Shown in pieces: positions 54,116 to 63,557 of a stretch of DNA of 64,000 nt. A program made the position numbers and the translations under genes. The notes beneath the pieces are model-generated. The model was not told the origin of the DNA. It saw nothing but the letters and a program-made list of their open reading frames with translations, and did no database searches. Origin of the DNA: Hydrotalea sandarakina (GTDB lineage: Bacteria > Bacteroidota > Bacteroidia > Chitinophagales > Chitinophagaceae); NCBI RefSeq assembly GCF_003254115.1, contig NZ_QKZV01000001.1, positions 62,001-126,000 of the forward strand, written 5' to 3'. The stretch's first letter is position 1, and each line of letters opens with the position of its first letter.

Positions 54116-56029
54116 ATGGGAAAAATTATAGGAATTGACTTAGGAACCACCAACAGTTGTGTGGCTGTTATGGAAGGTAACGAGCCCGTTGTAATTGCCA
54201 ATGATGAAGGACGTAGAACTACCCCTTCTGTAGTGGCTTTTTTGAAAAATGGAGAGCGGAAAGTTGGTGATCCTGCAAAACGTCAGGCTATTACCAATCC
54301 TCATAATACCATTGCCAGCGTTAAGCGCTTTATGGGTAGAAGGTTTGATGAGGTAACGGAAGAAATTAGCCACTGGAGTTATAAAGTAGTAAAAGGGGAT
54401 AACAATACCGTAAGAATTGATATTGATGGACGTTTATATACTCCACAAGAAATTTCTGCCATGATTCTTCAAAAAATGAAGAAAACTGCAGAAGATTATT
54501 TAGGTCAGGAAGTAACAGAAGCTGTTATTACAGTTCCTGCTTATTTCAACGATGCACAACGTCAGGCAACCAAAGAAGCGGGTGAAATAGCCGGTTTAAA
54601 TGTACGCCGTATTGTAAATGAACCTACTGCTGCCGCTTTGGCATATGGTTTAGACAAAAAACATGACATGAAAATTGCCGTGTTTGACTTAGGTGGCGGT
54701 ACATTCGATATTTCTATTTTGGACTTAGGCGATGGTGTATTTGAAGTAAAATCAACCAATGGCGATACACACCTGGGAGGTGATGACTTTGATAAGGTAA
54801 TTATGGATTGGTTGGCAGATGAATTTAAAAAAGATGAAGCCATTGATTTGAGAAAAGACCCCATGGCTTTACAGCGTTTAAAAGATGCAGCCGAAAAAGC
54901 GAAAATTGAACTAAGTTCATCTTCTGAAACCGAAATTAATTTACCCTACATTACTGCCGTAGATGGTGTGCCTAAACATTTGGTAAAAAAATTAAGCCGA
55001 GCCAAATTTGAGCAATTATCAGATAGTTTGTTTGAGCGTTGTTTAAAACCTTGTGAAGCCGCTTTGAAAGACGCTGGTTATACAGCTTCTCAAATTAATG
55101 AGGTTATTTTGGTAGGAGGTTCTACTCGTATACCTAAAGTGCAAGAAATTGTAGAGAAGTTTTTTGGTAAAAAACCCAATAAAGGCGTAAATCCTGATGA
55201 AGTGGTAGCTGTTGGTGCTGCTATTCAAGGTGCCGTATTAACCGGTGAAGTAAAAGATGTGTTGTTATTAGACGTAACTCCACTTACTTTAGGTATTGAA
55301 ACCATGGGTGGTGTGTTAACACCAATGATTCCGGCCAATACAACAATACCAACTAAAAAGTCAGAAATATTTTCAACTGCAAGCGATAATCAGCCCGGTG
55401 TACAAATTCATGTACTGCAAGGTGAACGCCCACTGGCAAAAGATAATAAGAGCTTAGGTATGTTTAACTTAGACGGCATACCACCGGCACCAAGAGGTGT
55501 TCCACAAATTGAAGTAACTTTTGATATTGATGCCAATGGTATGTTGCATGTTAGTGCAAAAGACAAAGGCACCGGAAAAGAACAAAAAATTCGTATTGAA
55601 GCAGGTAGTGGATTAAGTAAAGAAGAAGTAGAAAGAATGAAAGCAGAAGCTAAAGCGCATGAAGCTGAAGATAAAGCTGCTAAAGAAAAAATTGAAAAAT
55701 TAAACCAAGCCGACAGTTTGATTTTCCAAACAGAAAAACAACTGAAAGAATTTGGGGATAAAGTACCTGCCGATAAAAAAGCACCTATTGAAGACGCTTT
55801 GAATAAGTTGAAAGAAGCCCACAAAAATCAAGATATGAATAACCTTGATAGTGCAATGGCTGCTTTAAATACTGCATGGACAGCTGCCAGCGAAGAAATT
55901 TATAAAGCTCAAGCTGCAGCAGGTGCACAAGCCGGTACTGACGGTAACGCAACCAATAATACTTCTGCCGGTCAACAAAATGCCGGAGGTGACACCGTAG
56001 AAGATGCACAGTTTGAAGAAGTAAAATAA
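54116..56029 (+). CDS. dnaK: Chaperone DnaK (Hsp70)
   Basis: This ATP-driven chaperone has 637 residues, the usual length. The ATPase domain starts [20 protein letters not shown] and carries [27 protein letters not shown] and [10 protein letters not shown]. The substrate-binding domain follows [14 protein letters not shown]. The C-terminal tail ends in EEVK, as expected for the co-chaperone contact. grpE and dnaJ are not next to it. A terminator follows. No heat-shock-type promoter or CIRCE operator was recognised in the 126 bases upstream. Confidence 0.98.
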   Translation: MGKIIGIDLGTTNSCVAVMEGNEPVVIANDEGRRTTPSVVAFLKNGERKVGDPAKRQAITNPHNTIASVKRFMGRRFDEVTEEISHWSYKVVKGDNNTVRIDIDGRLYTPQEISAMILQKMKKTAEDYLGQEVTEAVITVPAYFNDAQRQATKEAGEIAGLNVRRIVNEPTAAALAYGLDKKHDMKIAVFDLGGGTFDISILDLGDGVFEVKSTNGDTHLGGDDFDKVIMDWLADEFKKDEAIDLRKDPMALQRLKDAAEKAKIELSSSSETEINLPYITAVDGVPKHLVKKLSRAKFEQLSDSLFERCLKPCEAALKDAGYTASQINEVILVGGSTRIPKVQEIVEKFFGKKPNKGVNPDEVVAVGAAIQGAVLTGEVKDVLLLDVTPLTLGIETMGGVLTPMIPANTTIPTKKSEIFSTASDNQPGVQIHVLQGERPLAKDNKSLGMFNLDGIPPAPRGVPQIEVTFDIDANGMLHVSAKDKGTGKEQKIRIEAGSGLSKEEVERMKAEAKAHEAEDKAAKEKIEKLNQADSLIFQTEKQLKEFGDKVPADKKAPIEDALNKLKEAHKNQDMNNLDSAMAALNTAWTAASEEIYKAQAAAGAQAGTDGNATNNTSAGQQNAGGDTVEDAQFEEVK

Positions 56030-56051
56030 AATTACATTATACCCCTTTAAT

Positions 56052-56085
56052 AAAAGCCCCTGCAACAACGTAGGGGCTTTTGTGT
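56052..56085 (+). terminator. Intrinsic terminator of dnaK
   Basis: A perfect 10-base stem (AAAAGCCCCT at 56052-56061 with AGGGGCTTTT at 56072-56081), a 10-base loop and a following T-rich tract. Confidence 0.85.
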
Positions 56086-56110
56086 TATTATACAATATCA
56101 ATTATAATCT

Positions 56111-57172
56111 ATGTCTTTATTGTTTCAGCCCATTACCATTAAAAATGTTTCTTTTAAGAATCGTATTGTTGTTTCCCCTATGTGTCAATATTCAGCAAAC
56201 GATGGCTTTGCAAACGACTGGCATTTGGTACATTTAGGCAGTAGGGCAGTAGGTGGTGCCGGACTGGTATTTACCGAAGCGGCTGCTGTTAGTGCTGAAG
56301 GCAGAATTAGTCCCGCTGATATAGGAATTTGGAAAGATGAGCATATACCCATGTTGCAACGTATTGCCGCATTTATAGAACAGCAAGGCGCAGTACCGGG
56401 TATTCAGTTGGCACATGCAGGAAGAAAAGCCAGTTGCCGAGCACCTTGGGAAGGAGGTATGCAAGTACCCATTGCAGAAGGAGGTTGGCCTGTATTGGCA
56501 CCCAGTGCTATTCCATTTAAAGAAACAACTTTACCTGTTGAAGCCCTTACAATTTTACAAATAAAAGAAGTGCTGCAACAATTCAAAATAGCAGCTAAGC
56601 GTGCATTAACTGCAGGGTTTAAAGTGGTTGAAATTCATGCGGCACATGGTTATTTAATTCATCAGTTTTTATCGCCAATCAGTAATCACCGTACAGATGA
56701 GTATGGCGGAAGTTTTGAAAATAGAATAAGGTTTTTATTGGAAGTAGTGCAATCAGTTCAAGAGGAATGGCCATCTGATTTGCCCTTATTTGTTCGAATT
56801 TCAGCAACAGATTGGCATGAACAAGGTTGGCAATTGGAAAATTCTGTTGCATTGGCCCACCACTTAAAACGGATAGGTGTTGATGTAATTGATTGCTCTT
56901 CGGGTGGCAATATTCCACATGCTCAAATTCCTGTTGCACCGGGTTATCAGGTGCCATTTGCCTCTACCATTAAAAAGGAAACAGGTATTTTAACCGGAGC
57001 AGTTGGGTTAATTACCATGGCTGCACAGGCCAATGAAATTTTGGAACAACAATTTGCAGACTTTATTTTCATGGCTCGTGAGTTTTTACGTAACCCTTAT
57101 TTCCCAATGCATGCGGCCAAAGTGCTAAATGAAGAAATGCCTTGGCCCAAGCAATATGAAAGAGCAAAATAA
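56111..57172 (+). CDS. namA: NADPH dehydrogenase, YqjM-type old yellow enzyme
   Basis: The protein has 353 residues. The FMN TIM barrel starts LFQPITIKNVSFKNRIVVSPMCQYSA; the Cys in PMCQYS (23-28) is the redox-sensing residue of the YqjM class. HAGRKAS and the HAAHGYLIHQFLSP segment carry the substrate-binding His pair. It reduces activated alkenes such as enals and nitro compounds. The true physiological substrate is unknown. Confidence 0.92.
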   Translation: MSLLFQPITIKNVSFKNRIVVSPMCQYSANDGFANDWHLVHLGSRAVGGAGLVFTEAAAVSAEGRISPADIGIWKDEHIPMLQRIAAFIEQQGAVPGIQLAHAGRKASCRAPWEGGMQVPIAEGGWPVLAPSAIPFKETTLPVEALTILQIKEVLQQFKIAAKRALTAGFKVVEIHAAHGYLIHQFLSPISNHRTDEYGGSFENRIRFLLEVVQSVQEEWPSDLPLFVRISATDWHEQGWQLENSVALAHHLKRIGVDVIDCSSGGNIPHAQIPVAPGYQVPFASTIKKETGILTGAVGLITMAAQANEILEQQFADFIFMAREFLRNPYFPMHAAKVLNEEMPWPKQYERAK

Positions 57173-57226
57173 ATAAGGAATATCGTACATAAGTATTATT
57201 AACAAAGCTTTTATCCATGGAAATAA

Positions 57227-57256
57227 TTGTTATTATAAAAACATTTCGTACATTTG
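57227..57256 (+). promoter_or_regulatory. Strong Bacteroidota-type promoter of the 69-residue orphan gene
   Basis: TTG at 57227-57229, a 19-base spacer and TACATTTG at 57249-57256: a full consensus. The predicted start is near 57261, giving an unusually long leader of about 134 bases. Within it a small hairpin (AGCAT/ATGCT, 57349-57362) is followed by T-rich sequence. Confidence 0.75.
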
Positions 57257-57394
57257 CACCCGCATTTGAGTATATAGCTGTACCTCTACTTACGGATTAA
57301 CAACTTGCCATTGTTTTTCTTCTCTAACGATTATTGATTTTTTCCGCAAGCATGCCCATGCTAATTTTTATTTTAAAAAATTAATAATAATGTT

Positions 57395-57604
57395 ATGGAA
57401 AACAAGCAAAAAGGATCATTAGTGCAAATTGAAAAAGAACAATTGAATCAATTGGTTTCTGAAGTAAAAGAAACAGTTGCAGTTAATTTAAATGATTATG
57501 TCCCTGCAAAATCTAAAAACATCAGTGCAGCAACTGTATGGCACATTCAAAATCAAAAAAAACGTGCATTAAGACAAAAGCTTACTAATCGTTGGGGATT
57601 ATAA
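57395..57604 (+). CDS. Small basic orphan protein
   Basis: The protein has 69 residues and no recognised domain. It is rich in Lys, Gln, Asn and Val. The middle (LVSEVKETVAVNL) suits an amphipathic helix, and the C-terminal part (SAATVWHIQNQKKRALRQK) is strongly basic, which fits a nucleic acid-binding or ribosome-associated role, but that is inference. It has its own consensus promoter, a long leader and a terminator, so it is a real monocistronic gene. Confidence 0.72.
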   Translation: MENKQKGSLVQIEKEQLNQLVSEVKETVAVNLNDYVPAKSKNISAATVWHIQNQKKRALRQKLTNRWGL

Positions 57605-57634
57605 TTTTTTTTCGGTTTTTAAATTACAGTGTTC

Positions 57635-57660
57635 AGCCCGGATTTTTTTCCGGGTTTTTA
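57635..57660 (+). terminator. Intrinsic terminator of the 69-residue orphan gene
   Basis: A 7-base stem with one G-T pair (AGCCCGG at 57635-57641 with CCGGGTT at 57650-57656), an 8-base loop and a T tract. Confidence 0.8.
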
Positions 57661-57737
57661 TTTTAAGCAATATTTCAACTAAAATAATTGCTCATTCTGT
57701 GCTTAATGGTTATTTTTAATCAACAAATCTTTGAGCC

Positions 57738-58142
57738 ATGAATGAAAACAAAAGAAAAATGAAGGTTTTATTGGCCCTTGCTTCCATTTTAGTTATTGGG
57801 ATTTTATCATTTACCCTGCCAAATCAACCCAAACCCAGAAATTTAAAAGTATTGCCTCAGAATATCAGTCATGATAGTTTGGAGCATGTTATGGATGGCT
57901 TTAAAGCTGCATTGGGCGTAAAATGTTCTTTTTGCCATGCCCCCTCAAAAACTCAACCCGGCAGAATGGATCCTGCAAGTGATGAGAATCCCAAAAAAGA
58001 TATTGCACGTGAAATGATGCGTATGACCATGGAAATTAATTCCAAATACATTAGCCAAATTCAAATGGGCGATACCGCTAAAATACAAATGGTAACTTGT
58101 GCTACTTGTCATAGAGGTAAACCCAAACCCGAATTGCAGTAA
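57738..58142 (+). CDS. Membrane-anchored diheme c-type cytochrome
   Basis: The protein has 134 residues. One hydrophobic segment (residues 9-26) may be a membrane anchor or uncleaved signal. Two heme c sites are CSFCH (C63, C66, H67) and CATCH (C121, C124, H125). The layout resembles the photosynthetic reaction-centre cytochrome c family domain found in non-phototrophic Bacteroidota. It should carry electrons on the periplasmic side; its partner is unknown. The following hairpin ends the transcript. Confidence 0.85.
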   Translation: MNENKRKMKVLLALASILVIGILSFTLPNQPKPRNLKVLPQNISHDSLEHVMDGFKAALGVKCSFCHAPSKTQPGRMDPASDENPKKDIAREMMRMTMEINSKYISQIQMGDTAKIQMVTCATCHRGKPKPELQ

Positions 58143-58162
58143 AATGCTTTTAAACACATTAC

Positions 58163-58190
58163 AACCGGTTATATTATTAACCGGTTTTTT
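58163..58190 (+). terminator. Intrinsic terminator of the cytochrome gene
   Basis: A perfect 9-base stem (AACCGGTTA at 58163-58171 with TAACCGGTT at 58178-58186) and a 6-base loop, then T. Confidence 0.88.
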
Positions 58191-58237
58191 TATACTGTTT
58201 TGTTTATAAATCGGGTATAAAATGTTTTGTTGGTATA

Positions 58238-58266
58238 AATTAATGTGTTTAATTTACACATTAATT
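58238..58266. repeat. Perfect 11-base inverted repeat upstream of malQ
   Basis: AATTAATGTGT at 58238-58248 is mirrored exactly by ACACATTAATT at 58256-58266, with a 7-base spacer. It lies 32 bases before the malQ start codon and after the cytochrome terminator, so it belongs to the malQ promoter region. A twofold operator for a dimeric regulator or an mRNA hairpin are both possible. Confidence 0.75.
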
Positions 58267-58297
58267 GTTTAACTTGGCACTATAAAACTTAGGAAAA

Positions 58298-61200
58298 TTG
58301 GCAAAAAAACTAACGATTTCTGACCCCGGTTCCAATGAGCCAGCAAAGAAAACCACTGCAAAAAAAAGTAGCGAAGAAAAATCTATTAAAAAAGAAATAA
58401 ATGCAACTGCAAAGGCTACTTCAAGTTTAAAAGCCGGCAAGGATTCCAAACCCAAGAAGTCTGCAGGCCTTAAAAAAAAGGAACCCGCTACCAATAAAAA
58501 ATTGGATGCAGTAGTAGAAGATATTTCGAACAAAAAAACGGCAAAGAAGAAGACCGCTGAACCCGGGGAAAAGAAAACCAAGAAAACCGGATTTGAAAAC
58601 ATTGAAATTACTTTTTATTTAAAATTTTCCACACACTTTGGGCAAAACTTATTCATTTCCGGCAATCATAATTCGTTAGGTAATGGTATTGTTGAGCATG
58701 CCTTACCTATGCAATATTTCAATAACAATTATTGGAAAGCAGAATTAACTTTAAACTTGAAAGAAATTCCCGAAGAAGGCATTACCTATCATTATATCTT
58801 AAAAAATGAAGATGGTACGATAAGTTATGACTGGGGTAACGATAAAAAAATTTTACCGGCCTTTTGCAAAAAAGAGGCTATAATTATTGAAGATGCCTGG
58901 AATTTTGCAGGTTATTACGAAAACGCTTTTTATACCGAACCTTTTCAACAAATTTTATTACCTAAACACAATACCGTTGTTCAAGCTTTAAAATTAAATA
59001 CCACAACCACTCATTTAATTAAAGTTAAAGCACCATTATTAAATGAAAATGAAACATTATGCATTTGTGGCGAGGGAACAATTTTTAATAACTGGAATGT
59101 TGAAAAACCTTTACTGCTAAAGCGTTTGCCTAATGAACCTGTTTTTTATGTTCAAATAAAAATGCCGTCAACTGTAAATACTTTGCAGTATAAATTCGGT
59201 ATTTATAATAATGCAACAAAACAATTTGTTCGTTATGAAAACGGCAACAACCGAGTTTTAAAAAATTGGGCTAAAAAAGAGAAACAAAATTTAGCCATTG
59301 TAAACGAAGGGTTTGCCGTACTACCCAATAATACATGGCGTGGTGCCGGAGTGGCCATTCCTGTTTTTAGTTTAAGAAGTGAACAGAGTGCCGGTGTTGG
59401 CGAATTTTCCGATTTAAAATTATTGGTTGATTGGGCTAAGCAAACCGGTTTAAAATTAATTCAAATATTACCGGTAAATGACACTACCGCTACCCATACA
59501 TGGACAGATTCTTATCCATATGCAGCCATTTCCGCTTTTGCATTACATCCATTATATATTCATTTAAAAGCAGCAACAAATGCAGAAAACTTACATTTGT
59601 TGCAGGCTATAGAAGATAAATGCAAACAATTAAATGAATTGCCTGCTGTTGATTATGAAGAAGTAATGCAATTAAAATTAGCCTACTTACAGCAAATTTA
59701 TCCATTGCAATGGCAGCAATTGTCACAGAGTAGCGACTATAAAAACTTTTTTCAAAATAATCAACACTGGTTAGTGCCTTATGCTGTATTTTGCTATTTG
59801 CGTGATACTTACGGTACTTCTAATTTTAGCCAATGGCCTGAACATAGCACCTATAACGAAGCAGTTGTAAATGAAATGGCACAACCTAGTTCTGAACACT
59901 ATAAGGCTATTGCATTTCATTTCTTTGTTCAATTTCATTTACACCAACAATTATTGGAAGCTACAAATTATGCACACCAGCATGGTATTATTTTAAAAGG
60001 CGACATCGCTATTGGTGTATATAGAAATGGGGCAGACACCTGGCAAGAGCCACATTTGTTTCATTTAGACAGACAAGCCGGTGCCCCACCTGATGATTTT
60101 GCCATAAAAGGTCAAAATTGGGGATTCCCAACCTATAATTGGCAGCAAATGATGAAAGATGGATTTGCTTGGTGGAAAAAACGCTTCGAACAAATGAGAT
60201 ATTATTTCGATGCGTTTAGAATTGATCATATTTTAGGCTTTTTTAGAATTTGGAGTATTCCATACCATGCTGTTGAAGGTATTATGGGACGTTTTGTTCC
60301 CGCCATTCCGGTGCATGTAAATGAATTATTTGGCAGAAATATTTGGTTTGATTATCACCGCTTTACGCATCCATTCATTAATGATGATGTGTTGAATGAA
60401 TTGTTTGGTAACGATGCCGAATTTGCGAAGAATAATTTTTTAGAGTATAATGGATTTGGAAATTATACTTTAAAAGAGGCTTACAATACACAACGAAAAG
60501 TTGAGCAATACCTTGCACATTGGAATGATGATGATTTTACGCATAAAATAAAGCAAGGCTTATTTAACTTAATCAGCAATGTTATTTTATTTGAAGAAGA
60601 GGGAAGTAATGGTCAACAGTTTCATTTTCGGTTTGGCATGGAAAGTACTACTTCATTCCGTTTTTTAGATGGCCATTCACAACAACAATTGCGCGATTTA
60701 TATATTGATTATTTCTTCCGCAGACAAGATGATTTTTGGAAAAACGAAGCTTTACAAAAATTGCCTGCATTAAAAAAGGTAACCAATATGCTTATTTGTG
60801 GGGAAGATTTGGGACTTGTTCCGGCATGTGTTCCTGATGTAATGCGGCAATTAGGTTTGTTGAGTCTTGAAATACAACGAATGCCTAAAAATCCGCAACA
60901 AACCTTTTTCCATCCTAACGATGCACCTTATTTAAGTGTAGTTACACCTTCTACTCATGATATGAGTACTATAAGAGGTTGGTGGGAAGAAGATAAACAA
61001 AAAATTCAGCAATTTTATAATAATGAATTAGGGCAATGGGGTGCCGCACCTTTTTATTGTGAAGCATGGATTAATAAGGCCATTGTTGTACAACATTTGT
61101 ATTCACCGGCCATGTGGAGCATTTTTCAATTACAAGATTTATTAGGTATGGATGAAAACATTCGTAGAAATGATCCCAATGATGAACGTATTAATGTTCC

Positions 61201-61315
61201 GGCAAATCCTAAACATTATTGGCGCTACCGCATGCACTTAACTTTAGAACAATTGAATAATAGTAATGAATTTAATCATCTGTTGCAGCAGTTAGTGCAT
61301 GATAGTGGAAGATGA
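58298..61315 (+). CDS. malQ: 4-alpha-glucanotransferase, DPE2-like, with lysine-rich N-terminal extension
   Basis: The protein has 1005 residues from a TTG. A lysine/alanine/serine-rich low-complexity stretch fills about residues 1-105. Two CBM20 starch-binding domains follow (about 107-215 and 225-335), starting ITFYLKFSTHFGQNLFISGN. The GH77 catalytic domain then begins near PVFSLRSEQSAGVGEFSDL, with the nucleophile D643 (FRIDH), acid/base E836 (CGEDLG) and D888 (STHDMS). It transfers maltosyl or glucosyl units between alpha-1,4 glucans, in maltose and glycogen use. No ATG lies between the TTG and the CBM20, so the long N terminus is either real or starts at another non-ATG codon. Confidence 0.93.
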   Translation: MAKKLTISDPGSNEPAKKTTAKKSSEEKSIKKEINATAKATSSLKAGKDSKPKKSAGLKKKEPATNKKLDAVVEDISNKKTAKKKTAEPGEKKTKKTGFENIEITFYLKFSTHFGQNLFISGNHNSLGNGIVEHALPMQYFNNNYWKAELTLNLKEIPEEGITYHYILKNEDGTISYDWGNDKKILPAFCKKEAIIIEDAWNFAGYYENAFYTEPFQQILLPKHNTVVQALKLNTTTTHLIKVKAPLLNENETLCICGEGTIFNNWNVEKPLLLKRLPNEPVFYVQIKMPSTVNTLQYKFGIYNNATKQFVRYENGNNRVLKNWAKKEKQNLAIVNEGFAVLPNNTWRGAGVAIPVFSLRSEQSAGVGEFSDLKLLVDWAKQTGLKLIQILPVNDTTATHTWTDSYPYAAISAFALHPLYIHLKAATNAENLHLLQAIEDKCKQLNELPAVDYEEVMQLKLAYLQQIYPLQWQQLSQSSDYKNFFQNNQHWLVPYAVFCYLRDTYGTSNFSQWPEHSTYNEAVVNEMAQPSSEHYKAIAFHFFVQFHLHQQLLEATNYAHQHGIILKGDIAIGVYRNGADTWQEPHLFHLDRQAGAPPDDFAIKGQNWGFPTYNWQQMMKDGFAWWKKRFEQMRYYFDAFRIDHILGFFRIWSIPYHAVEGIMGRFVPAIPVHVNELFGRNIWFDYHRFTHPFINDDVLNELFGNDAEFAKNNFLEYNGFGNYTLKEAYNTQRKVEQYLAHWNDDDFTHKIKQGLFNLISNVILFEEEGSNGQQFHFRFGMESTTSFRFLDGHSQQQLRDLYIDYFFRRQDDFWKNEALQKLPALKKVTNMLICGEDLGLVPACVPDVMRQLGLLSLEIQRMPKNPQQTFFHPNDAPYLSVVTPSTHDMSTIRGWWEEDKQKIQQFYNNELGQWGAAPFYCEAWINKAIVVQHLYSPAMWSIFQLQDLLGMDENIRRNDPNDERINVPANPKHYWRYRMHLTLEQLNNSNEFNHLLQQLVHDSGR

Positions 61316-61337
61316 TGTTTATTCCATAAAAAATGAA

Positions 61338-61369
61338 TAAACCGGTTTTATGCCGGTTTATTTTTTTTT
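61338..61369 (+). terminator. Intrinsic terminator of malQ
   Basis: A perfect 8-base stem (TAAACCGG at 61338-61345 with CCGGTTTA at 61353-61360), a 7-base loop and a run of nine T. Confidence 0.9.
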
Positions 61370-61414
61370 AGGCATATTGATATTGCTTTTCTTTGCTTTT
61401 ATTTTTTACAATCC

Positions 61415-62431
61415 ATGAAATTATTTTATAAGCCCATAGCATTACCATTTGAATATCCATTCACCATTTCAGGGGGAAGAACAAAGACACATCAACCGGC
61501 TTTATTAGTTGCCTTACAGTTAGGTAATTATATAGGTTATGGCGAAGCCCCTGCTATTCAATATTACAATGTAACTGTTGAAGAAATGGTAGCAGTGCTT
61601 GAGCAAAAAAGAAACTTTGTTGAAAAGTTTGCACTTACCGAACCGGAAAGATATTGGCATTATTTGCATCATTTACTTCCCAATCATCCATTTTTGGTTG
61701 CTGCATTAGATATGGCAGCTTGGGATTTATTTGGCAAAATGGAACAACAACCAATTTATAAAATTTGGGGTTTAACTTGGGAAAATACACCACTTACCGA
61801 TTACACAATTGGCATTGATAGTGAAGAAAAAATGATACAAAAAATGCTTGCCAAGCCATGGCCTATTTATAAAATTAAATTGGGCTTTGAAAATGATGTT
61901 GCATTAGTTGCTGCATTGCGCAATAAAACCAATGCTGTAATTAGGGTAGATGCGAATGCCGGTTGGACTTTAGAAGAAGCTTTAATAAAAATTCCTGAGT
62001 TAAAAAAATTAGGGGTTGAGTTTATTGAACAGCCGCTGGCAAAAGAAAACTGGGAAGGAATGAAAGTATTGTTTCAACAATCACCCTTACCTCTTATTGC
62101 AGATGAAAGTTGTGTAAGTGAACATGATGTGGCCAAATGCAAAGATCATTTTCATGGCATCAACATTAAACTTACAAAATGTAGTGGATTAACTCCGGCT
62201 AAGCGAATGATTCATGAAGCTCGAAATTTAGGATTAAAAGTCATGATGGGAAGCATGAATGAATCAACAGTAGGTTCAGCAGCCATAGCGCAATTTTTAC
62301 CTTTATTGGATTATGTTGATATGGATGGCCCCTTATTATTAAAAGAAGACATAGCAACAGGTTTAGAATTTAATGAAGGTAAGGTTCAAATAAAAGGAAA
62401 TACCGGCTTAGGTATTGCGTTAAAACAATAA
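61415..62431 (+). CDS. Dipeptide epimerase (enolase superfamily, L-Ala-D/L-Glu epimerase type)
   Basis: The protein has 338 residues. The muconate-lactonizing subgroup residues are present: KxK (K153, K155), metal ligands D179 (RVDANAGW), E205 (FIEQPL) and D230 (IADES), the second catalytic Lys in NIKLTKCSGL (K252), and DMDGP near the C terminus. It probably epimerises the L-Ala-D-Glu dipeptide from murein recycling, or another dipeptide. The start at ATG 61415 is well supported. Confidence 0.88.
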   Translation: MKLFYKPIALPFEYPFTISGGRTKTHQPALLVALQLGNYIGYGEAPAIQYYNVTVEEMVAVLEQKRNFVEKFALTEPERYWHYLHHLLPNHPFLVAALDMAAWDLFGKMEQQPIYKIWGLTWENTPLTDYTIGIDSEEKMIQKMLAKPWPIYKIKLGFENDVALVAALRNKTNAVIRVDANAGWTLEEALIKIPELKKLGVEFIEQPLAKENWEGMKVLFQQSPLPLIADESCVSEHDVAKCKDHFHGINIKLTKCSGLTPAKRMIHEARNLGLKVMMGSMNESTVGSAAIAQFLPLLDYVDMDGPLLLKEDIATGLEFNEGKVQIKGNTGLGIALKQ

Positions 62432-62455
62432 TTAGTTAAATCATATTAATAATTT

Positions 62456-63055
62456 ATGACACCCGAACGTAGCCAAAAACTGTGGAATGTGTTGAATAAA
62501 CGTCAACCCAATTTAACAGTGGTAATGGAAAATGTACAAGACCCGCATAACATATCTGCAGTAATGCGTAGTTGTGATGCAGTGGGCATTCAGGACATAT
62601 ATATCATTACAACAAAAGTACCTCGCCATCGCAAATTTGGGGCAAAGAGTAGCAGCAGCGCCGCAAAATGGTTAACGATTCATGCGTTTGATAGTGTTGA
62701 ATTATGTTATGAAGCCTTGCGAAAACAATATAATAAAATTTATACTACTCATTTAGCTTCTAATGCGGAATCTCTTTATTCAATTGATTTTGCTGTCAAT
62801 AGTGTGGCTTTGGTATTTGGCAATGAACATGAAGGTGTTAGTGAATTGGCAAGAGAATTGGCCGATGGAAATTTTATTATTCCACAAGTGGGTATTATTC
62901 AAAGCCTGAATATTTCTGTGGCTTGTGCGGTTAGTATTTATGAAGCATTTAGGCAAAAGCAAGTAGCCGGACACTACAATCAACCCGCATTAAATGCTGC
63001 GCATATGCAAACGGTTATGGAACAATGGGGGCTTATTGAAAATGAAGAAGTATAA
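62456..63055 (+). CDS. trmH: tRNA (guanosine-2'-O-)-methyltransferase TrmH
   Basis: The protein has 199 residues. It is a SPOUT (trefoil knot) methyltransferase, with the N-terminal MTPERSQKLWNVLNKRQPNLTVVMENVQDPHN typical of TrmH. The SAM knot is formed by ALVFGNEHEGVS and IPQVGIIQSLNISVACAV. It methylates the 2'-OH of G18 in the tRNA D loop. It follows the epimerase by 24 bases and precedes the thioredoxin gene. Confidence 0.92.
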   Translation: MTPERSQKLWNVLNKRQPNLTVVMENVQDPHNISAVMRSCDAVGIQDIYIITTKVPRHRKFGAKSSSSAAKWLTIHAFDSVELCYEALRKQYNKIYTTHLASNAESLYSIDFAVNSVALVFGNEHEGVSELARELADGNFIIPQVGIIQSLNISVACAVSIYEAFRQKQVAGHYNQPALNAAHMQTVMEQWGLIENEEV

Positions 63056-63068
63056 TAAAATTCATTGT

Positions 63069-63557
63069 ATGAAGATTTCAATGTTGGTAATTGCGCTTTT
63101 CTTTTCAGTTTGTATTGTACAAGCACAAAATATAAGAAAAGTAAAAATTAAGGAGGTGTTGCATTATATCGACACTACTCAAAAACCCGTTGTTATTAAT
63201 TTTTGGGCCACCTGGTGTGCACCGTGTGTACATGAACTGGCCTATTTTGAAAAAGAAATACAAAAAGCTGCCGGCGATAAAGTTCAAATATTGTTGGTAA
63301 GTGTTGATTATGCAGATGACTATCCAAAAACAATTGAAAAATTTATACAGGAACATGGTTACACATCAACCGTATGGTGGTTAAACGAAACCAATGCCGC
63401 CGATTTTTGTCCTAAAATTGATAAAACTTGGAATGGAAATATTCCTGCTACATTGATGTATAATCCGTCAACTCATTACCGTAAGTTTTATAACAGGCAA
63501 TTAACTGCGCCCCAAATTCCTGAAGCTGTAGAGCAATTGTTAAGCACTGCCAATTAA
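63069..63557 (+). CDS. TlpA-like periplasmic thioredoxin-fold protein
   Basis: From the ATG at 63069 the protein has 162 residues; an ATG at 63042 would add nine residues before the signal peptide. A signal peptide (MKISMLVIALFFSVCIVQAQ) is followed by a thioredoxin fold with the active-site WCAPC at 49-53. It probably reduces disulfides in the periplasm, for example in cytochrome c maturation. Its 3' end overlaps the convergent YihY gene by 4 bases. Confidence 0.88.
   Translation: MKISMLVIALFFSVCIVQAQNIRKVKIKEVLHYIDTTQKPVVINFWATWCAPCVHELAYFEKEIQKAAGDKVQILLVSVDYADDYPKTIEKFIQEHGYTSTVWWLNETNAADFCPKIDKTWNGNIPATLMYNPSTHYRKFYNRQLTAPQIPEAVEQLLSTAN

Noticed and set aside
55408-56101. Long - strand frames opposite dnaK
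   Set aside because: These are antisense to a conserved gene and have Ser/Leu/Phe-rich shadow composition.
57218-57301. 27-codon open frame across the promoter of the orphan gene
   Set aside because: It contains the -33 and -7 elements, so it is most likely non-coding.
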